A DNA stretch of 64,000 nucleotides, from NCBI GenBank assembly GCA_013396525.1, contig VWYX01000725.1, positions 370,167 through 434,166 of the forward strand, in the 5' to 3' direction. The notes beneath the pieces were generated by a model. That model saw only the letters and a program-made list of their open reading frames with translations. It was not told where the DNA came from and did no database searches. This DNA is from Chaetorhynchus papuensis (Eukaryota; Chordata; Aves; Passeriformes; Rhipiduridae). The number at the start of each line of letters is the position of its first letter. The stretch's first letter is position 1. This document shows positions 20,951 to 35,752 of this stretch, one piece after another. A program made the position numbers and the translations under genes.

Positions 20951-23900
20951 TGCCTTAAAATTTTTATGATGTGTTGTCATACCTATTTGTCTTTTAAGTC
21001 AGTGAAAAAAAAATCCAAAACCACAGAAGCAACCTGAACAACCCTCAAAAAAACAAAACCCCAGAACCTTGTAAACTGTATTTCAGTTCAGCACTGAATT
21101 CTAGCACTCACTTGTGTTGGAATATATATGAAAAAAAACCCCAACAACATCCCCTCTCTCACACACTTTCCTCTAAAGGAAGAATTATGTCAAACTTAAC
21201 TTTTCAAAGGCAGGTCGACAGGTCTTACTGACAGATACTTGCATTAAATATGTAAACTAGTTTATAAAGTGATGAAAAGTAGGTTTGGCTAAAACATGCT
21301 CACAGTGGCTCTTATGTGAGTCCTCTCTAGAACTGATGAATACAGGACTTTCACTGCAGCCTACTGCTGTGTGTATATTGCCTCCTGTCTACTGCAGAGC
21401 AAGCATACTGCAATGAATTTCTCATCTTGGCTCTTGTGCCATTTCAGAGGGAAAGCTTATAAGCACAGCATAGACACAACTTCCTATGTGTTGTCTGTAA
21501 GCTTAAAGGCAAGTATAAGAGCTAAAATGGATATATCCAGTAGGACTGTCACAGCTGTAAATGAAACAAGAACCATCCAGGTACAGTCTCTGGTGGAAGT
21601 GAGTAAAGCTTAGAATACATTGTGGTGCTGGATACAGGGAGTATAACGAGGGGTTATGGAATACATCTAAGAAGAACACAGTTTGAAGGAGTTATAAAGA
21701 GTACCCTGAGGTAAGGGGACATAAAAAGGCTGAATAAGATTGACCTGTTGAACCATAAAAATCAGACATCTTCTGTATACTTCTGAAGACTTTTGTTCAA
21801 ATTAAGTGACAGCTCAGTTTGTGAACAGTGCATGTAGGATTTGTATGTGCAATAGAAACCTGGGTGAATATTGTACAAAACCTGATTCTGTTGGATTCTT
21901 ATGTTAAAAGCTGCCTAAGGTGATCTTGTGCATGATAGTTTAAATACCTAGTGGTATTAAGGTATCTGTAACAGTTTTCTTTAAGTCAGTTTTCTTTAGC
22001 TGATATATCTAGATATTTCTTAACTTGGCAGTCAGAGAATGAAATCTTCAGTGCTTTCTCAGCTGTAATTGTTAGAGATGGGCCTATGTGCCACGAAATC
22101 TTGCAAGTTGGAGGGCAGGCATTGTATTTAATGAGTACTAAAATAAAAGGGGGAAAAAGTAGGCAGTTCAGGAAGCACATGGAGCACAACCCAAGGATCT
22201 TTAGGGTTTTTTGGCACAGCTGTAGCCAGTTACAGTAGTATTAACCCCTAAGGATCCTGTGGGAGTGTCGCTTGTTTTTGTTACTCACTCACTCAGTCAC
22301 ATTTAACTCCCAGGTGTTGCAGGTTGTGGTAAGAATGCTCGTTAATCATAACAGGAAATGTTGGTTCTGTTTAGAAACTACCATCAGCTCAAAGGAATTG
22401 TCTGTCCAGAACAAGTCCTTTTATTAATGTTCCAAGCCTGAAATAATGCTTCCCTATGAAGAACTTGCTACTCTAAATTCCTTTCAGCTTACTTGGGACT
22501 CTGGGGGATACCTGATGAGGTTCTTAACTACATGGTGGAGGCATTTGCTTCCTACCTGTCAAAGCTTTGGACAGAAAGCCTTAACTGAATTGCTCAGTTC
22601 TGAGATGAACTGATAAAAACCAAAAACTTCAAGAATTTGTTTTTCTGTGGTGATGGAGAGGAGAAACTCTCCCTAGCCTGACCTGTAGAAGTAATGAGAG
22701 TAGTCTGATACAACCAGACTGTTTTTCAGTTCTGGAGAAAAATGTTTCAGCTTTCCATTATCGGAGTACAAACATCAGTGTATTGTTCCCTACAAAACAT
22801 ACAGATGGGGTAGCTGGGTATTAGGAGTCACTAATACTCTTATTTTCCTCAGTTCTCCCATTCTCCTGACCACCAGTCATAGGCACCTGTTGCTCTGCAT
22901 TAAATTATTGTGGGGTCTAGAAAGGTGAATTCAAATATTTAGAGCTTTCATTGAAGGAATATTGGCCAACGTATGTGATAAATATTTACTACTGTTTTAC
23001 TGCCTTATGCCCTCTTGATGCTGAGTTTTTAAAGAGTTAGTTCCCTTGTTTTATTCTGTATTCTCCTTTTACTACTTCAGACTGTAATTAATACTCCATT
23101 TTAGAAGTTGAAACTAAAAATTGTTTTGACTGGACTTAATCTTTTTTCCCTCTCTGCCTTGAATAGAGTTGGGATTGGACTCTGAGTTGTCTTGGGGTTT
23201 GCCCTATATAATCAGATTGGAGGGGTGGAGGAGCAGGATTTAAACTGATTAGCAGAACTGGCAATGAAGGTCAAGTGCTTTTTGTTAACCAAGCCAATCC
23301 AGACTATAAATGCTTTCTGTGGTATATGTTAATAGTTTAGTGCTAAAAGAAAGAGCTGTTTCCATTAAATTTTTCATTGCATTATAAGGACATCTGGTTA
23401 TGTGGTACAATACTTTGTACTTAGGGTTGTCTGGAATTATAGGTCTGATGTCCAACTATACAAATATGTTGATAAATACTTCAGAAGTGATCTGAGATGT
23501 CCAACAAACAAGATTTATGCCTTAGTGAAGTGTTGGTTAGGTACTTCTGTCATAAGTACCAAGGTGAACTTCTAGACGCGCACCTATGATTTATTTTGTC
23601 AGCTTCATACTGTGGTATCAAATTGAAAGTGGCATCCCTTTTCCTAGATTGTTTTGCTACTACTTTGGAGTTTCTTGACTTAAGACTAAGTGTTTTTTGC
23701 AATGGGAAATAGTACTGAATAGTGTATCCAGGCACTTGACAAGATTCTCTTGTATGTGAGAGCTGGACTCCACAAAAAGTCCAGAAACACTTTCCAGGAG
23801 CAAGCAAATGTAGAGACCTACATGTTTCATTTAAGGCTCTAAACAAGACCAGGAAACCAGTCTCAAGTATGCAGCATCTATACCACAATCCTCCTGCAGG

Positions 23901-26900
23901 GTCTAAACTTATAAATCAAAGTACGCGCTGAAAAGTTTTCAGCTGGACATTGGTACATAATACTGAATTTCCTTTTTGATGTGAATTCCCAACATGTCTG
24001 TAATAGACACTGAGTTGTCTTCAAAGTGCAAAGCCATCCATTCCTAAATAGGGTAAATGAAGTCTCTTTTGCAGAATACCTTGATGACCTAGGTAGTTTA
24101 GGAAGTCAGCAATCACCTGAAAGGGTTCAAATCACAGTCTTCTTTCTCAGGAAAGGTGCCAAAGTCCTTAAGTTATAGACAAGATCAGGACACAGGTGAC
24201 TGTAAAATATATGGGATGTACAGTACAAACACACGACTTTTTCCTTTTATGGATGGTGAGGACTGATCATACATCATCCTAATATGTATGGGAGAGGTAC
24301 TATTCAGTCAGGCAGTTGACAGTTCAAAAGTCAAACATTTGCAAGTTGAAAAAACACCAAGAATTGTGAAAATCACCAAATCACATTTTTAGCATAAAAC
24401 TCTCGGTGTATGCGACCCTATGAGCATATGTTGAGACAAGGGTGCACCCTGTCCTTCAGGTTTCTTTCAGACCATGCTTAATACAGCACAAAGTGAGGCA
24501 CACAAATAATTCAAGTTTGCCTTAACAAGTGACTAACTGACAAAAATGTGTCGAGAGAAAAATAAACAGCAAAAGAAAACCCCCAGCAACAAAATAAAAG
24601 CTTTAAAAAAACCGAAGAAGTCCTGGATCATGTGTAGCAAGAATATAAATGACAGTTGTCCATAATGGTCCTAGCTGACCATCCCTTCCCTCCGTCTGTC
24701 AGACTGCTATGGATTGTTTCCTAAGACTATATTTTATCTGTTCTGAAAGGAATCTTCTGAGGTTATTCAAAGCAACTGCCTGTGCTTTTTTTTTTTTTTA
24801 ATTCCTTCGATCAAAAGGGAATTTTTCTCATCATTTCAGCAACTTCGCACCTTGTCTAATTTCATGATTTCATTTGCTGCAGACATGCCTATAGCAGCCC
24901 TTAATACTCTTCAAATTGCTTGCTGGCTCTTCTCCATGCGAGCATTGGCTTTCTTGACTCCATTCCTTCATGCTAAGACAGTGGCTCTCTATTCCTTCCA
25001 GGTCACTTGCCACTGTTTCCACCTTGTGTGTTCCTTTTTAAGACTTTTATCATGAGCTCATTGTTCATTCTTGTCAGCTTGTCAGCTTCTTGCCACCTTT
25101 GCTGATTTCCCACACATCAGGATTGGAGAAGGTGATCACTGAAAATCAACCAACTGCCTTGGACCCTTCTGTCTAGGACTGTCTGCCTTAGCTTTCCTCC
25201 CATGCTGATCTCTGAACTGCCCAGGTCTACTCTTCTGACATAAAAGGTTATGATCCTGCTACTGCTTTGAAGGCAAAATAGTATTTGGTTACACTTCTTG
25301 ATCTGCTGCTGAGGTAAAAATATTGTCTCTACTTAATGGTGCTTTTTTTTTTGAATCCAACCCTTCTTACTCAGCCTTGGTCAGGGGGCAGCTGTAGGCT
25401 CTTTGGGACCAAGGGTTGTCTTTTTGATCTGCTTTTGTTAGAGCTGTGCCCTAATCCTCACACATCCCCCAGTTTGCATATGATTTGATATGTAGGATTC
25501 ACATCTAGCACTGCATCCACTAGTGCAGAAACTACATAAGCAGTAGCTGGAAAGTTGTGCAGCTGGAAGAACGTGTTTTCTGTTGCTGAATTCTGTGATA
25601 ACAGCGCACAGTAAATCCAAGAGGGAAGAAAAAAAAACCAGTTGGATCTTTAAATACATATTGGGGCTGCTATGCCAGTATTTGTAAGCATATTTGAGAA
25701 ATTATGGGTACTTTGGTGGTGGTGCTTCATGTTTTGCAAATTGTGATGTCCATGTAGTGTATAATTTTGGTAGATTATGTATACAGTAAATTCATAAATC
25801 TTTCTGTATTTCTGGGGGGGTTTTGATAGATATCATACTTGGACTAAGCAACTTTATCTTCCTTGAGGAAAAAAGCAAAAGCTCGTTAAATAAGATCGGT
25901 TCTGATTTTTTCAGTGACTTCTAAGAATTTGGTCCAGATCCTGTTATTCTTGCCCATTCTATGTACCTGTAAGAAGTTCTTTGTAATTAAAAAGCAAACA
26001 AACATTGATTTTCTTCAGTATTTCTTAGCTAAAAAAGAAATCTGGTTTTTTTTTGGTTTTATAGTGAGATAGAGGAAGAAGGAATACACACTTTAAGAAA
26101 TAAGGTGTCCTACTTACTTGGGTTTTTTACTTCATTTTGGTTTTTTCTTTGTAGAAAAAAATGGCTGCCCAAAAAGGGATATGTGAATAAATTGGTATTC
26201 TAACAAGCGAGACCTTGTGGGTCATCTTATTCTTCCCTTGCCAATGTGGCATTATTGTCTCTGTGCCATTTGGAAATGCAGCATCTAATTACAAAATTGC
26301 TGAGGTAATGTATTTTCCATCATTCCACATTATTTTATCTATCAAAATATATTATAATTTGATAGTAATTCTTTTTAATGACTAGCCCAATAAACAAGAA
26401 CTCTCTCACGTGCAGCTGTGATTATGCTTCATCTCTTTGAAGTAATGCACAGACACAAAAGATAGTCCTGTATAAGATCTTTGCTTTGCAAAAGGTGGAA
26501 GAGGAACATATTCAGGGAACTAAGACTAATCTTTGACTTTAGCATAAAAAATGCTTAAAAAAGCAGATTTTTAGTTGGCTTCCAAATTTTTTGGTTTCTG
26601 GAATAAGCAGTGTCACATTTTCAAGCACTGAAGCAGAGAAGACCATAAAATACCATTTAGAAAAGCGTAACAACAGCTGACATTTTTGTATGAAATGGAG
26701 TTACCTGAAGAAAATCGCTAACCATAACTCTTGGCAGCAGTGAAACACAGTGTCAGTTGTAAGATAAATCAACTTGCTCTTGGGAAATTCAGAATTTTTT
26801 CTGTGTGAGTGTATCCCCTCAGTGGTTTTGTAACTTTAAGAAAGTTATTTTCATTTATTTATCAAGTAACAGCAAGTTTAGCTGTGGCAGCTCAACATGG

Positions 26901-27139
26901 GCAAAGAGAAAGATCACACATCACTGGAAGTGGAAAAGAGGGAATACAAAGTCACCAGGTGTACAGAGCAGCCACCAGAAAGGGATGGTGTGGTATCCAT
27001 CTTCAGTGGCAATCTCTTGGAGCTCTTTAATTAAATTTTGTCCAAGAGCCTGGACTGAAGCAGCAGCTTCTTAGCGTCAGGTTAGGAAATAAAGAGTTGT
27101 CTCTACTCCATTTTTACATTTACTCATCTATACATCAAA

Positions 27140-27210
27140 ATATGTATATTTTGTTTATATATGTTTATGTATATATGTTATATATGTTATATATATTATG
27201 TTTATAATGA
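27140..27210 (+). repeat. TATATG/TTATAT simple repeat
   Basis: Imperfect repeats of TATATGTTTATG and TTATATATG type in the intergenic region. Confidence 0.7.
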
Positions 27211-27824
27211 AACACTTTCCTAGGTATATATAGACCTATGTGCCATAGATAAACACCTTCCAATTGAAGTACTTCATAACTTTTAATCTTTTTTTTATTA
27301 TGCATCATAATATATGCAGTGATTAAAATAAATTCTTCCTACCTGATGTCAACTCCTGCAAAAAGAAATTTTATTGCAGTGTGAGCTGTAGAAGCTGGAT
27401 AAACTCTTCCCATTTGCTTGCAAGGGAGAAAAGATGAGTCATTAAGACACAAGCTGTTGTGTCTTTCAGGACATAATTCTGTTATCAATTCATTGCACAC
27501 TGTTCATGTTCGAAACAGAGTGTCCCTAGAATAAGTTTGTTTTAGGCTAAAGCTCTTCACCCAGATGGTGTTTGACGGCTATTTGACAAGACAGTCATTC
27601 TAATGGGACAGCTCTGGAATTCCAGCTCTGGAATTGGGAAAGAGAGCTCTGTGGCCCGTGGTGCAGTGTTGCTTCAGGCGTTCCCTTTGTAGGTGATAAA
27701 TGCTACAGCACAGCTGTTTGCCCCATGCAGAGATGCACAGCCGTGCTGCTCAGGAAAACGAGTTTATCTCTGCCCTGCTGTTTCATAATACTGTGCTGCA
27801 GATTTTCACAACTTCAGTGTTGAG

Positions 27825-27838
27825 CCAGCAGAGGGTAC
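27825..27838 (+). promoter_or_regulatory. CTCF-like motif
   Basis: CCAGCAGAGGGTAC fits the CTCF core CCASYAGRKGGC except for one base. Single motif without other support. Confidence 0.25.
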
Positions 27839-28059
27839 TCTTAAGCTTCCAAGAAGAAGTTACATTGGATGCCTCAGGAGGTTACTGCCTCAGAGTTACT
27901 GTACTGAGGGGAGGGGCTGGGAATGTGAGCTCTTAATTATGTGGGCCTCATTGCATTTAAGTAATAGTGTTGAAAAGGCCACATACTTTATGAATAAACC
28001 CAGAATGCAAATTTTCCGAAAGCACAAACCAAGATCTTGTCAGTATAGTACGGTCTTAA

Positions 28060-28565
28060 AAACGGGGAAATTCAGGTTTGAAGGGACTCCAGGTTGTTTC
28101 TCATCCAACCAAGTGGTGGTGCAGGGTTGCTGTGAGAGCTGAGTAGTTGCCTTACCTGCTCTTGAAAACCAGTAAGGATGGAGGCTGCACGGCCTCTTTT
28201 GGCAGCTGTCCTCACAGGCAAAATGTTCATCTGTGTATTCAGGCTGAACCTGCCTTGTTCCAACTCACACCTGCTGTTTCTTGCCCTCTTGCCGCGCACT
28301 GCTGTGAATCCTTCATCTGTGGCTCTGCTTTTTCTGATGCGTCCCAGAAGGCTGCTGGCCCTCTCTGCTGCCAGGGCACTGCTGGCTCAAATTCATCTCA
28401 CTGCCCACCGGACCCCCAGGGCTTTTTCACAGAGTTGCTCTCCAGCTCTCAGTCCCCACACAGTGTCACTGCAAGGGGATCTTCCTTCCAAAGGGCAGCA
28501 ATTTGGGTTTGTCCTTTTTGAGTTTTATAAGGCACTGTCAATCCATTCCTCCATTTCGGCTAGAT
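28060..28565 (-). mobile_element. Diverged CR1 LINE fragment, antisense
   Basis: CAGGTTTGAAGGGACTCCAG and CATCCAACC mark the CR1 3' side, followed by AGGATGGAGGCTGCAC, TGGCCCTCTCTGCTGCCAGG, GACCCCCAGGGC and GTTGCTCTCCAGC, which are reverse-complement CR1 phrases in the expected order. Heavily mutated with gaps. Open frames across it (28147-28521, 28178-28639) are by-products. Confidence 0.8.
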
Positions 28566-31500
28566 TCCATTTTTCTATGAATTCTTACACTTACACTCCA
28601 TTTTCATTTAAATCAAGAGTTCTGCCTTTAATAGAATAAATTGACTAGAATCATGTACAAATCTTAGAAGTTTGTGGGCTTGTGGATTGCAGATTTGTAC
28701 ACAATGTTACTACAAGTTAAACTACAAAATTAGATCATGGATTTCTAGCCTATTCAGCAAATAACAGAAGAACAGAGTTTCATCTTTTCTTTGAAAAATA
28801 ATATTTCAAGAAGAAAAATAGTCTTTCTTATATAGCTTACACTGTCTCGTGTGATATGATAGTCAATGCACAAGGCACAAATGCACATTTAACTGTATTT
28901 GACAAAGTGATGAAAACCTTATTGTAAGTATGACTTTTATTTTTAAGGGCTCATAATCCTTTCTAAAACCCAAATATATTTATGTCATTATTCATGTGTA
29001 CAAACAGAGATTATTTAAAGCACAACTGTTGCTCCCTCACTGTTCTTCAGCCTTCCCCTCTGCCAATCAGCTGTATCACCAGTTGCTCCTTCTGTCTACA
29101 GCTGTATGTTTTCTGCAGATCACAAGCACAGCAGTGAGGTGGCAAGAAACACCTGGGACCTTTTCAGAATTCTTGCTGGTGCATCTGGAGCTTCCAGGAT
29201 TGTCAGAGCACTGGGACTGATGGAACCACTTTTATGACCAATTTGCAACCTGGCACCACATGAGCCAGATGAGTTGATGAAAGCTGGTGACTCATTAGGG
29301 GCAGTGTAGCAGTGTTTTGTACAAGACCCTTGGCTTGACACTATGGCCAATTAAATTCTACCTATTTCTTCCCAAAACCTTGTGGAAATGTACTGGGTCA
29401 GCAAAAATGCATGGTTTTGTGAAGGTCACACTCGCCTTTCATTTCATTTTTTATGGTTTCATAGCTGGAAAAAGTGAGAGATGAGAAAGGAGGGAATTAG
29501 GTGCTGTAATATTTATAGACCAGACAGTTACCGTTCTTGTTACCTGAAGAAAGGTGAGGTTAGTCTTCTGCTACTTGTTTCATTTTAAGGTTATGAATAA
29601 TCTCAGTCTGTAACTGATGCAAGTAAATTTTAATGGGAAAGCATTCAGTATCAGCCTGGAGGGTTCAAGGTGCTGCAGAGAGAGAGGTCTGCATATGGCT
29701 GAAATGTTCCCATCTAAGGCAAGGGTCAACAACATACAGTGCCAGAAGTGGGGGAGAGGTCATCCCTTCAGATGCAGTATTTTCTAGCTGCCACTGAGCT
29801 CCTTCAAGTGCACTTAGCCTCTAGTTGGGGAAAAAAAAACTAGTCTGGCACACTGCACTTGAAAAGATGCTGATCCCTGTTCTACATCTCACACTTCCAC
29901 AGGAAACATCCATGGTTGTTGAATTTAGCTCTACCAGAGCATGTGTTTCGAATCCTGTGAACTTATGTGTCCACTAACAGCAATTTAAAAACCTGCCAGC
30001 TTTCATAGAATTCTATAAACAAGAATATGTAGTACTTCTGAAGAGTTATCTGCTATTACTCTGAAAATAGTCTGATGTTTACCAGAGAAAGCATCACCAG
30101 TGGAGGTGCACGCTCCCTCCCTATTGGCTTTCATTCTGTATTGTAATAATATTTGGACTTCCCTCAATGTGAAGTAAGAACACAGTGTTTATATGAGCTA
30201 GAAGCACAGTACTGGAAAGAAGCAGCTATATGAGTTAATGTTCCTTGAATAGCAGTTGAATAAACTTCCATGGGAAATATGTTTATTTCTGAACTTAAAA
30301 ATGGTTCCAGGAAATACTCATGCTGTGACAAAAAGTTTCACTCTTCTTTGGAATAGATAGGGATTTTATCACGGGATTGTGGGCTTCTGAGTTTGCCCAT
30401 AAAAGAATGAATAGGCAACACTTTTTGAGTCCTTGTGTTTACAAATATAAAGAAGAAGGAAAAAACATCCTAATTCTGCAAACTAAGTGTGACAACTGTA
30501 TTTAAGGTTCCACGAAAGCCTTAAAACCCTTACAATTCCTAGTAGCAGGTTGAAGGAAGAGATGGGTGTTTAAAATAAGAAGTTGTGGGAAACAGTCACT
30601 GGTGAGTTTTGTCATTGCTAATATCGCTTCTCTTAATCCTGCTGTCCTCTATGAATAAGCAGAAGATTTTTAGCAAAGCATCCAAACAAAGTGAGCTTCG
30701 ACAAGTCTCCTTTTTTTTGAAACCAATAGGTCTATAGGAAAAAACAGATGTGATGACATATAGAGCAAAACATAGAAGCTTCTGAAAACCAGAATAGTCC
30801 AGAATATATGGTGAAGGTGATGCCAATAAAATGGAATGAACGGGCCCTTGCCACAAAAGTCATTCCAGTAGCACACTGACATTTTACTTTAGTTCTTCCA
30901 CAGGAAGAGCTGTGGAACATGTCTCCAAAGCTTTTTGACTTACACCTGCCAGCAAGGACAGGTGACTGATGAATTGAGATGTGTGTAGTGGCAGCCCACC
31001 GAGGCATCAGTCAGTTCATCCTGCAAGATCTCAACAAAGATTGCTCTGAGTTTCTCCAGGGCCACCTTTGAAGTACCTTTTTTAAAGCATAGGACTTTCA
31101 GATAACATGTCCATAAACAAATCCATGGTGGAGCACAGGCAGGGATGAGATTCCTGAGTTCTAGATCTAGCCTTCCTGTAAATTATTTGTGTGATTTTTG
31201 AATTGTTTGTTTCACTGAGCTTTATCCTTTGGGTGGGCCTGTACTTGATAAACTGGCCTGGACACTGTTAGCCAGTGTGAGGTAGGAAAGAACATCTCTT
31301 AATGCAGAGAGTCAAATGGCTCTAGCGCCTCTCATTGAATTTGAAGGCCAGAATCAGGAATGAAAAGCATTGACCTTAATGAGGAAATTTAGTGGGCTAA
31401 GTGGCCACGCATAGGCATTGTTATTCAATGCATCCATATGGTTACCTGACTTGCTCTGGAGAAGCTGGCAGGCCTGTGGCATCCTGGGCTTTGGAAGAAC

Positions 31501-34500
31501 TCAGTGGTATCTGGTGCAAACCAAACATCTCTAGTGACCACAGGGATCATAGTGATTTTGTGCTTTCTAGTGCTTCTGTGAAATTTATATCACTGCAGAA
31601 GTGGGAGAGCCACTCAAAAACCCCAGTGTGAAGTGTCCAAAATGGTGAAATAACTCCAGGCTTTGGAGTGTGGAGCATAACACATATCAGTTCAAACAAA
31701 TCCGAGAATTAATGTAAACTTTGTAAGGACAGGCAGCTGCAATTTTGGTGAGAACTCAAGGAAAATAACAGGCAGGGAGAAAAAGTTGCTTTTGAGAAAC
31801 AAGGTTTGTTTGTATGGTCATAACTGGAATTTACATAGCCTCTTGTTCAGGGAATCAGTGCTGGTCTATGCCCACAGCAAGAACAAAATAGATGGACAGA
31901 GGAAATTATGAAATGCAACATGATGAATGCATATTGTCCCAATCTCTTCTTTTTTTCCAAATGGAAATTTTTGAAATTTTCCCTTTATTTTGCCTAAAAG
32001 GTAACAATTCAAAGAAAAACAAAGCTGTTTAGGGGATGGCATTAACAGCAGGACAAAATGTTCTTTTTTTGTCACAGAGCCAACTTATGAGGACCTGTTA
32101 AGAAATGCTAAACTTGATGAAACTTCTTTAACCTCTCATTCTTTCATAGCTAGTGATGTATCTCGTGGTGACAAGTGATTAATGTTTTTCTAGAATACTT
32201 GTTTCTACTAGCAGGAGTCACAACGTATTTTCCCACATAAAAGCTCTTAGATACAGTGACTAGTGTTTAAAGTAGAAACTGATTTTCAGAATTGATATTG
32301 TAGTGGAAATCAATGAAACCAAATGAAATTATTATTCTTTTCCAGCTGCAAACACAGCTTCAGTTAGTATACTTAGATGGCCTCCTCCAGTTTCAAAGTT
32401 AAAGACAAACATTTACCTAATTAGTAAAGTTGTGCACACAGGCAGGGAGAAGTTGAAGAATGCTTTCCAACACCAAACGGATTTTGGAGATGGCAGGTGA
32501 TACTGATTAAGCGATGCTGAGGATCATTTTTTCTGGCTAACTTCTTGCTTTCTCTGCCCCTCCCTTCCCCACCTGCTGCATTCCTCCCCACTCCCTTCTT
32601 GCTTTTATCTGCAGCCAGTCTCCTTCCTCAGACCACAGCTGTCCAAAGGCCTTTGCTTGCTGCTTTCTTTTTTCCCACACTTGATGTTGTTTTACCTCAC
32701 TTCTGTTGGTGTCTAAAGAAAGATACTGGATGCTTTCCCTTGCCAGTAAAAACTGAGGTGATCCACAGCAATTCGACACCACCGAAGGGATGGGACAGGC
32801 AGCCAACCCTGTCACTTGGGGCTGTCACTGTAAGTCAGGTGTCACCATTGCTGTGAGTCAGTGGGACGCTTGCCCACAGTTTTTAACTGGATCATGGCTG
32901 AGACCTTACAGCACTGAGAATGAATGTGTGAAACCAGAAACCTTTCTGCCCATGTTTGAAAGAGGTCTCTTGCAAGGAGAATACCCTAGTCACTGGGACT
33001 CCCCTATATTGGAGTGAATAAGCTCTCAGAAAGGAACAAAACTTCAAAAGAGAAGAAAGAGAAATGGATTTTGTCTGAATACTTGAACTAGAGAATTAGA
33101 CAATAGCATAACAGATAAAACTTTATTTATTCTGGCTCTCTCACAAAGAGAAATCTCAAATTCCAAAGATACACAAGAGTAGAGGCTAAAGAGAGGGATA
33201 AATTGAATAGCAGATGGGTTTGCTTGCCCATATGTAAGAAAAAGCAAAATACCTTTATAAGCCAGTCCCTCACGTGGGAAATTCTTGCAAATAACGACTG
33301 AATGTTAGTGGAGCAGTAATTCAGGTGACACTGGTAGCTGCATGTCTGGGCCTCCTGGTGCCAAATGCTTCTTAAAAATTCTCCTCCCAAAACACTCAGC
33401 TGGGGTGGCTGAAAACCTCTTGGTACAGGGCCAGTCCACGGTAGGTGCTTCACATGGATATTACAAGTTGTTTATTATGATTGCAGATTTCTCTGCAAGA
33501 GTTAAGCAGTACTGAGTGGGGCTGGCAATGTGTTCATATGCCTTTACCAAAGCCTGGTTGTCTGCTGAGTGAAACTGCAAATAGAAATATTTATGAAACA
33601 GTTGCCCAAGTAAAACATAGATAATATTTCTGAACACAAAAGCTATTACCCCTCAGTAAAAAAAATGCTGTTACCTTGATGATTGTTGTTTTGGATGGAC
33701 ACATCCAGGAGACAATGCAAAGTCAGACAATTATCCCCAGTGAAGCTGAGAAAACGGTATCACTCAGCAAACAAAGTCAGTCCCTCCTGGTTTAGAAATT
33801 AATAGTCTTTTGTCCTGCAGAGAGTCTTAATTTGGCTTGAATTAGCAGAAATGTCATTGTAATGGGTATGCAGTGATGGAAATCAAGTCTGGCTGTGGAG
33901 TACTGCACCACTTTGAATGCAGGTTATCACAGAAAAAGGGTACAAATGAGGCTTGGATGCAAAAGCGCTAAGACTTCAGAATCAACATACATTTTTCAAG
34001 GCAGATCTGCATTGCAGTTTCACCAAGGAAAAAAAAAAATCAGAAAAATGTGTCCTTTTTTAATTGGAAAAAGTTCTTCTGACACTCTGAACACCCCTCA
34101 GGCAACTGACAGACATTTTACAACACCTATTTTATCACACTGATAAAAATTTATGCTTGGAGAAGTTTCATGGTACATAGCAATGCTAATTAATCCCAAA
34201 TCCCATCAGTTGTATAGTAATTTTAGTGTTATGCTATGTTATTAATAAATAACATGCTATTTCTCCAGGGTGAAGCTTCTCATGCAAGGAGTGTATTTTC
34301 AATGTAAGATTCTATTTTTATGCTGGTTGAGTATGTCTACCAATTCAGTAAACTGTATTATTAGTTTTCCATTATTATTAATGAAATAATTTTCTATTCA
34401 ATTATCAATGGTACTAATTGTCTGTGAGAGTCTGCTTTCTGGACCAATTTTGTAGTTTCTCCAAAACCAACAAAAAATGTAATTACAATAGGATAGTTTA

Positions 34501-35752
34501 TGATAAAATATTAAATGCCTCAAGTACCTGTCAGGATCAGACCTGGATGTTGCAATTAAATTATTTGGTATTTTTGATAACACCTGCTTAATATCTTCCA
34601 AGTGTTCAGAAAAAAGCATGAATTTTCTTTGTGTATACAAAATTTGGGGTGTCCAGCAGTGATGGCTTTTAGGACTACTTAGGAATTATCTGTTCCCCTG
34701 TCACATCTCTCCAAAAAGACTTTGCAAGTGTTGTTGTCATATCTAGTTTACAATATCTGGGTGCACTGTGTGATAAGCTGCCCCTGTGGAGCTAGCCATA
34801 CTGCCAGGGCTGCTTAAAAGGGTCAAGACGTTCTCAGGGACTCCTCAGTGCAGATGTGTTAACTCTGGATCAGCACTCCTGTCTGGCATGGACACATCTG
34901 CACACTGGCCTCCCTTCAGAGCTGCAGCACGGGGACCTCAAGTCAACTTTGTGCACAGCAGCTGAGTTTGAGAAATCTTAACCTGGGTGTTTGTGGATCT
35001 CATCCATAACCAAAACCTTTGGGTTCAGAAGCTCTGGGCAGTTCTGTTGTCTGGGTTGCACTTAGTTCAGGATAAGTGAGTGTTGATTTACCCATCAGGG
35101 CAGCCAGGGATTCCCTTTGCACAGAAGCCACCAAAATGGATTAATGCAGCATGGCAGCAGGAGAAATTTGTTCCTTAATTAGAAACATAACTCTTCGGGT
35201 TAGGTCTCACCCTGCTAAGTTGGAAGTAACCCGTGTGCTGTTATAAACTCTGGTAGGAGCCACTTTGACCTCTGGTGATGGGAGAAGTACATCACTGTTC
35301 TCCATACGCTCCCCCCTGTGGAAATTCTGCTCACTCCTTACTCATGGCAAGCCAAACGTTTCCTCATGAGGCCCCTGATGAGTCAGCCACACCCCATAAA
35401 TGGCCCCGACCCACACAAGCATCTTCAGTCAGAAATAGACCTCTGTATTACAGAGCTGTTTCACAGGGTAGCTTTAGGAATGGTTTAAGCAATAAAAACC
35501 ACCTGTGAATTGTTAGAGACTCACTGCTTATACCAAATCAGAGCAGGAAATTACTTTCTTCTTATGATATGCTCCTCTCCTGAAGTTACAACTCAGCAAA
35601 GCTATGGTATGGTGTGTCTGCTCTTTGAGACAAGAAGTTGCTGAAATTACAGGAGAAGAGGAGAATCTTAGTTCTCTTAGAATTCAGAGTAATAAAACTA
35701 CACTGGAAAAAATGCTGTGTTCTTGTCATCCAGTACTTGCTGAATGTTCACT
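28566..35752. other. Intergenic, no gene recognised
   Basis: No exon, RNA gene or repeat family recognised. There is a pyrimidine-rich stretch at about 32535-32610 (CCCCTCCCTTCCCC type). Open frames on both strands at 32537-32856 derive from this bias. Confidence 0.6.

Larger units (their letters stand above)
20951..28059. other. Intergenic, no gene recognised
   Basis: AT-rich sequence downstream of CRELD2. Open frames here are short and lack family motifs. At 24640-25140 the minus strand has coding-like segments in more than one frame (for example KKANARMEKSQQ and NPDVWEISKGGKK), possibly a decayed pseudogene or retroelement. Near 27606-27635 a 15-mer (AGCTCTGGAATT core) is directly repeated. 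Confidence 0.6.

Noticed and set aside
28147..28639. 124- and 153-codon open frames
   Set aside because: They lie over a diverged antisense CR1 fragment.
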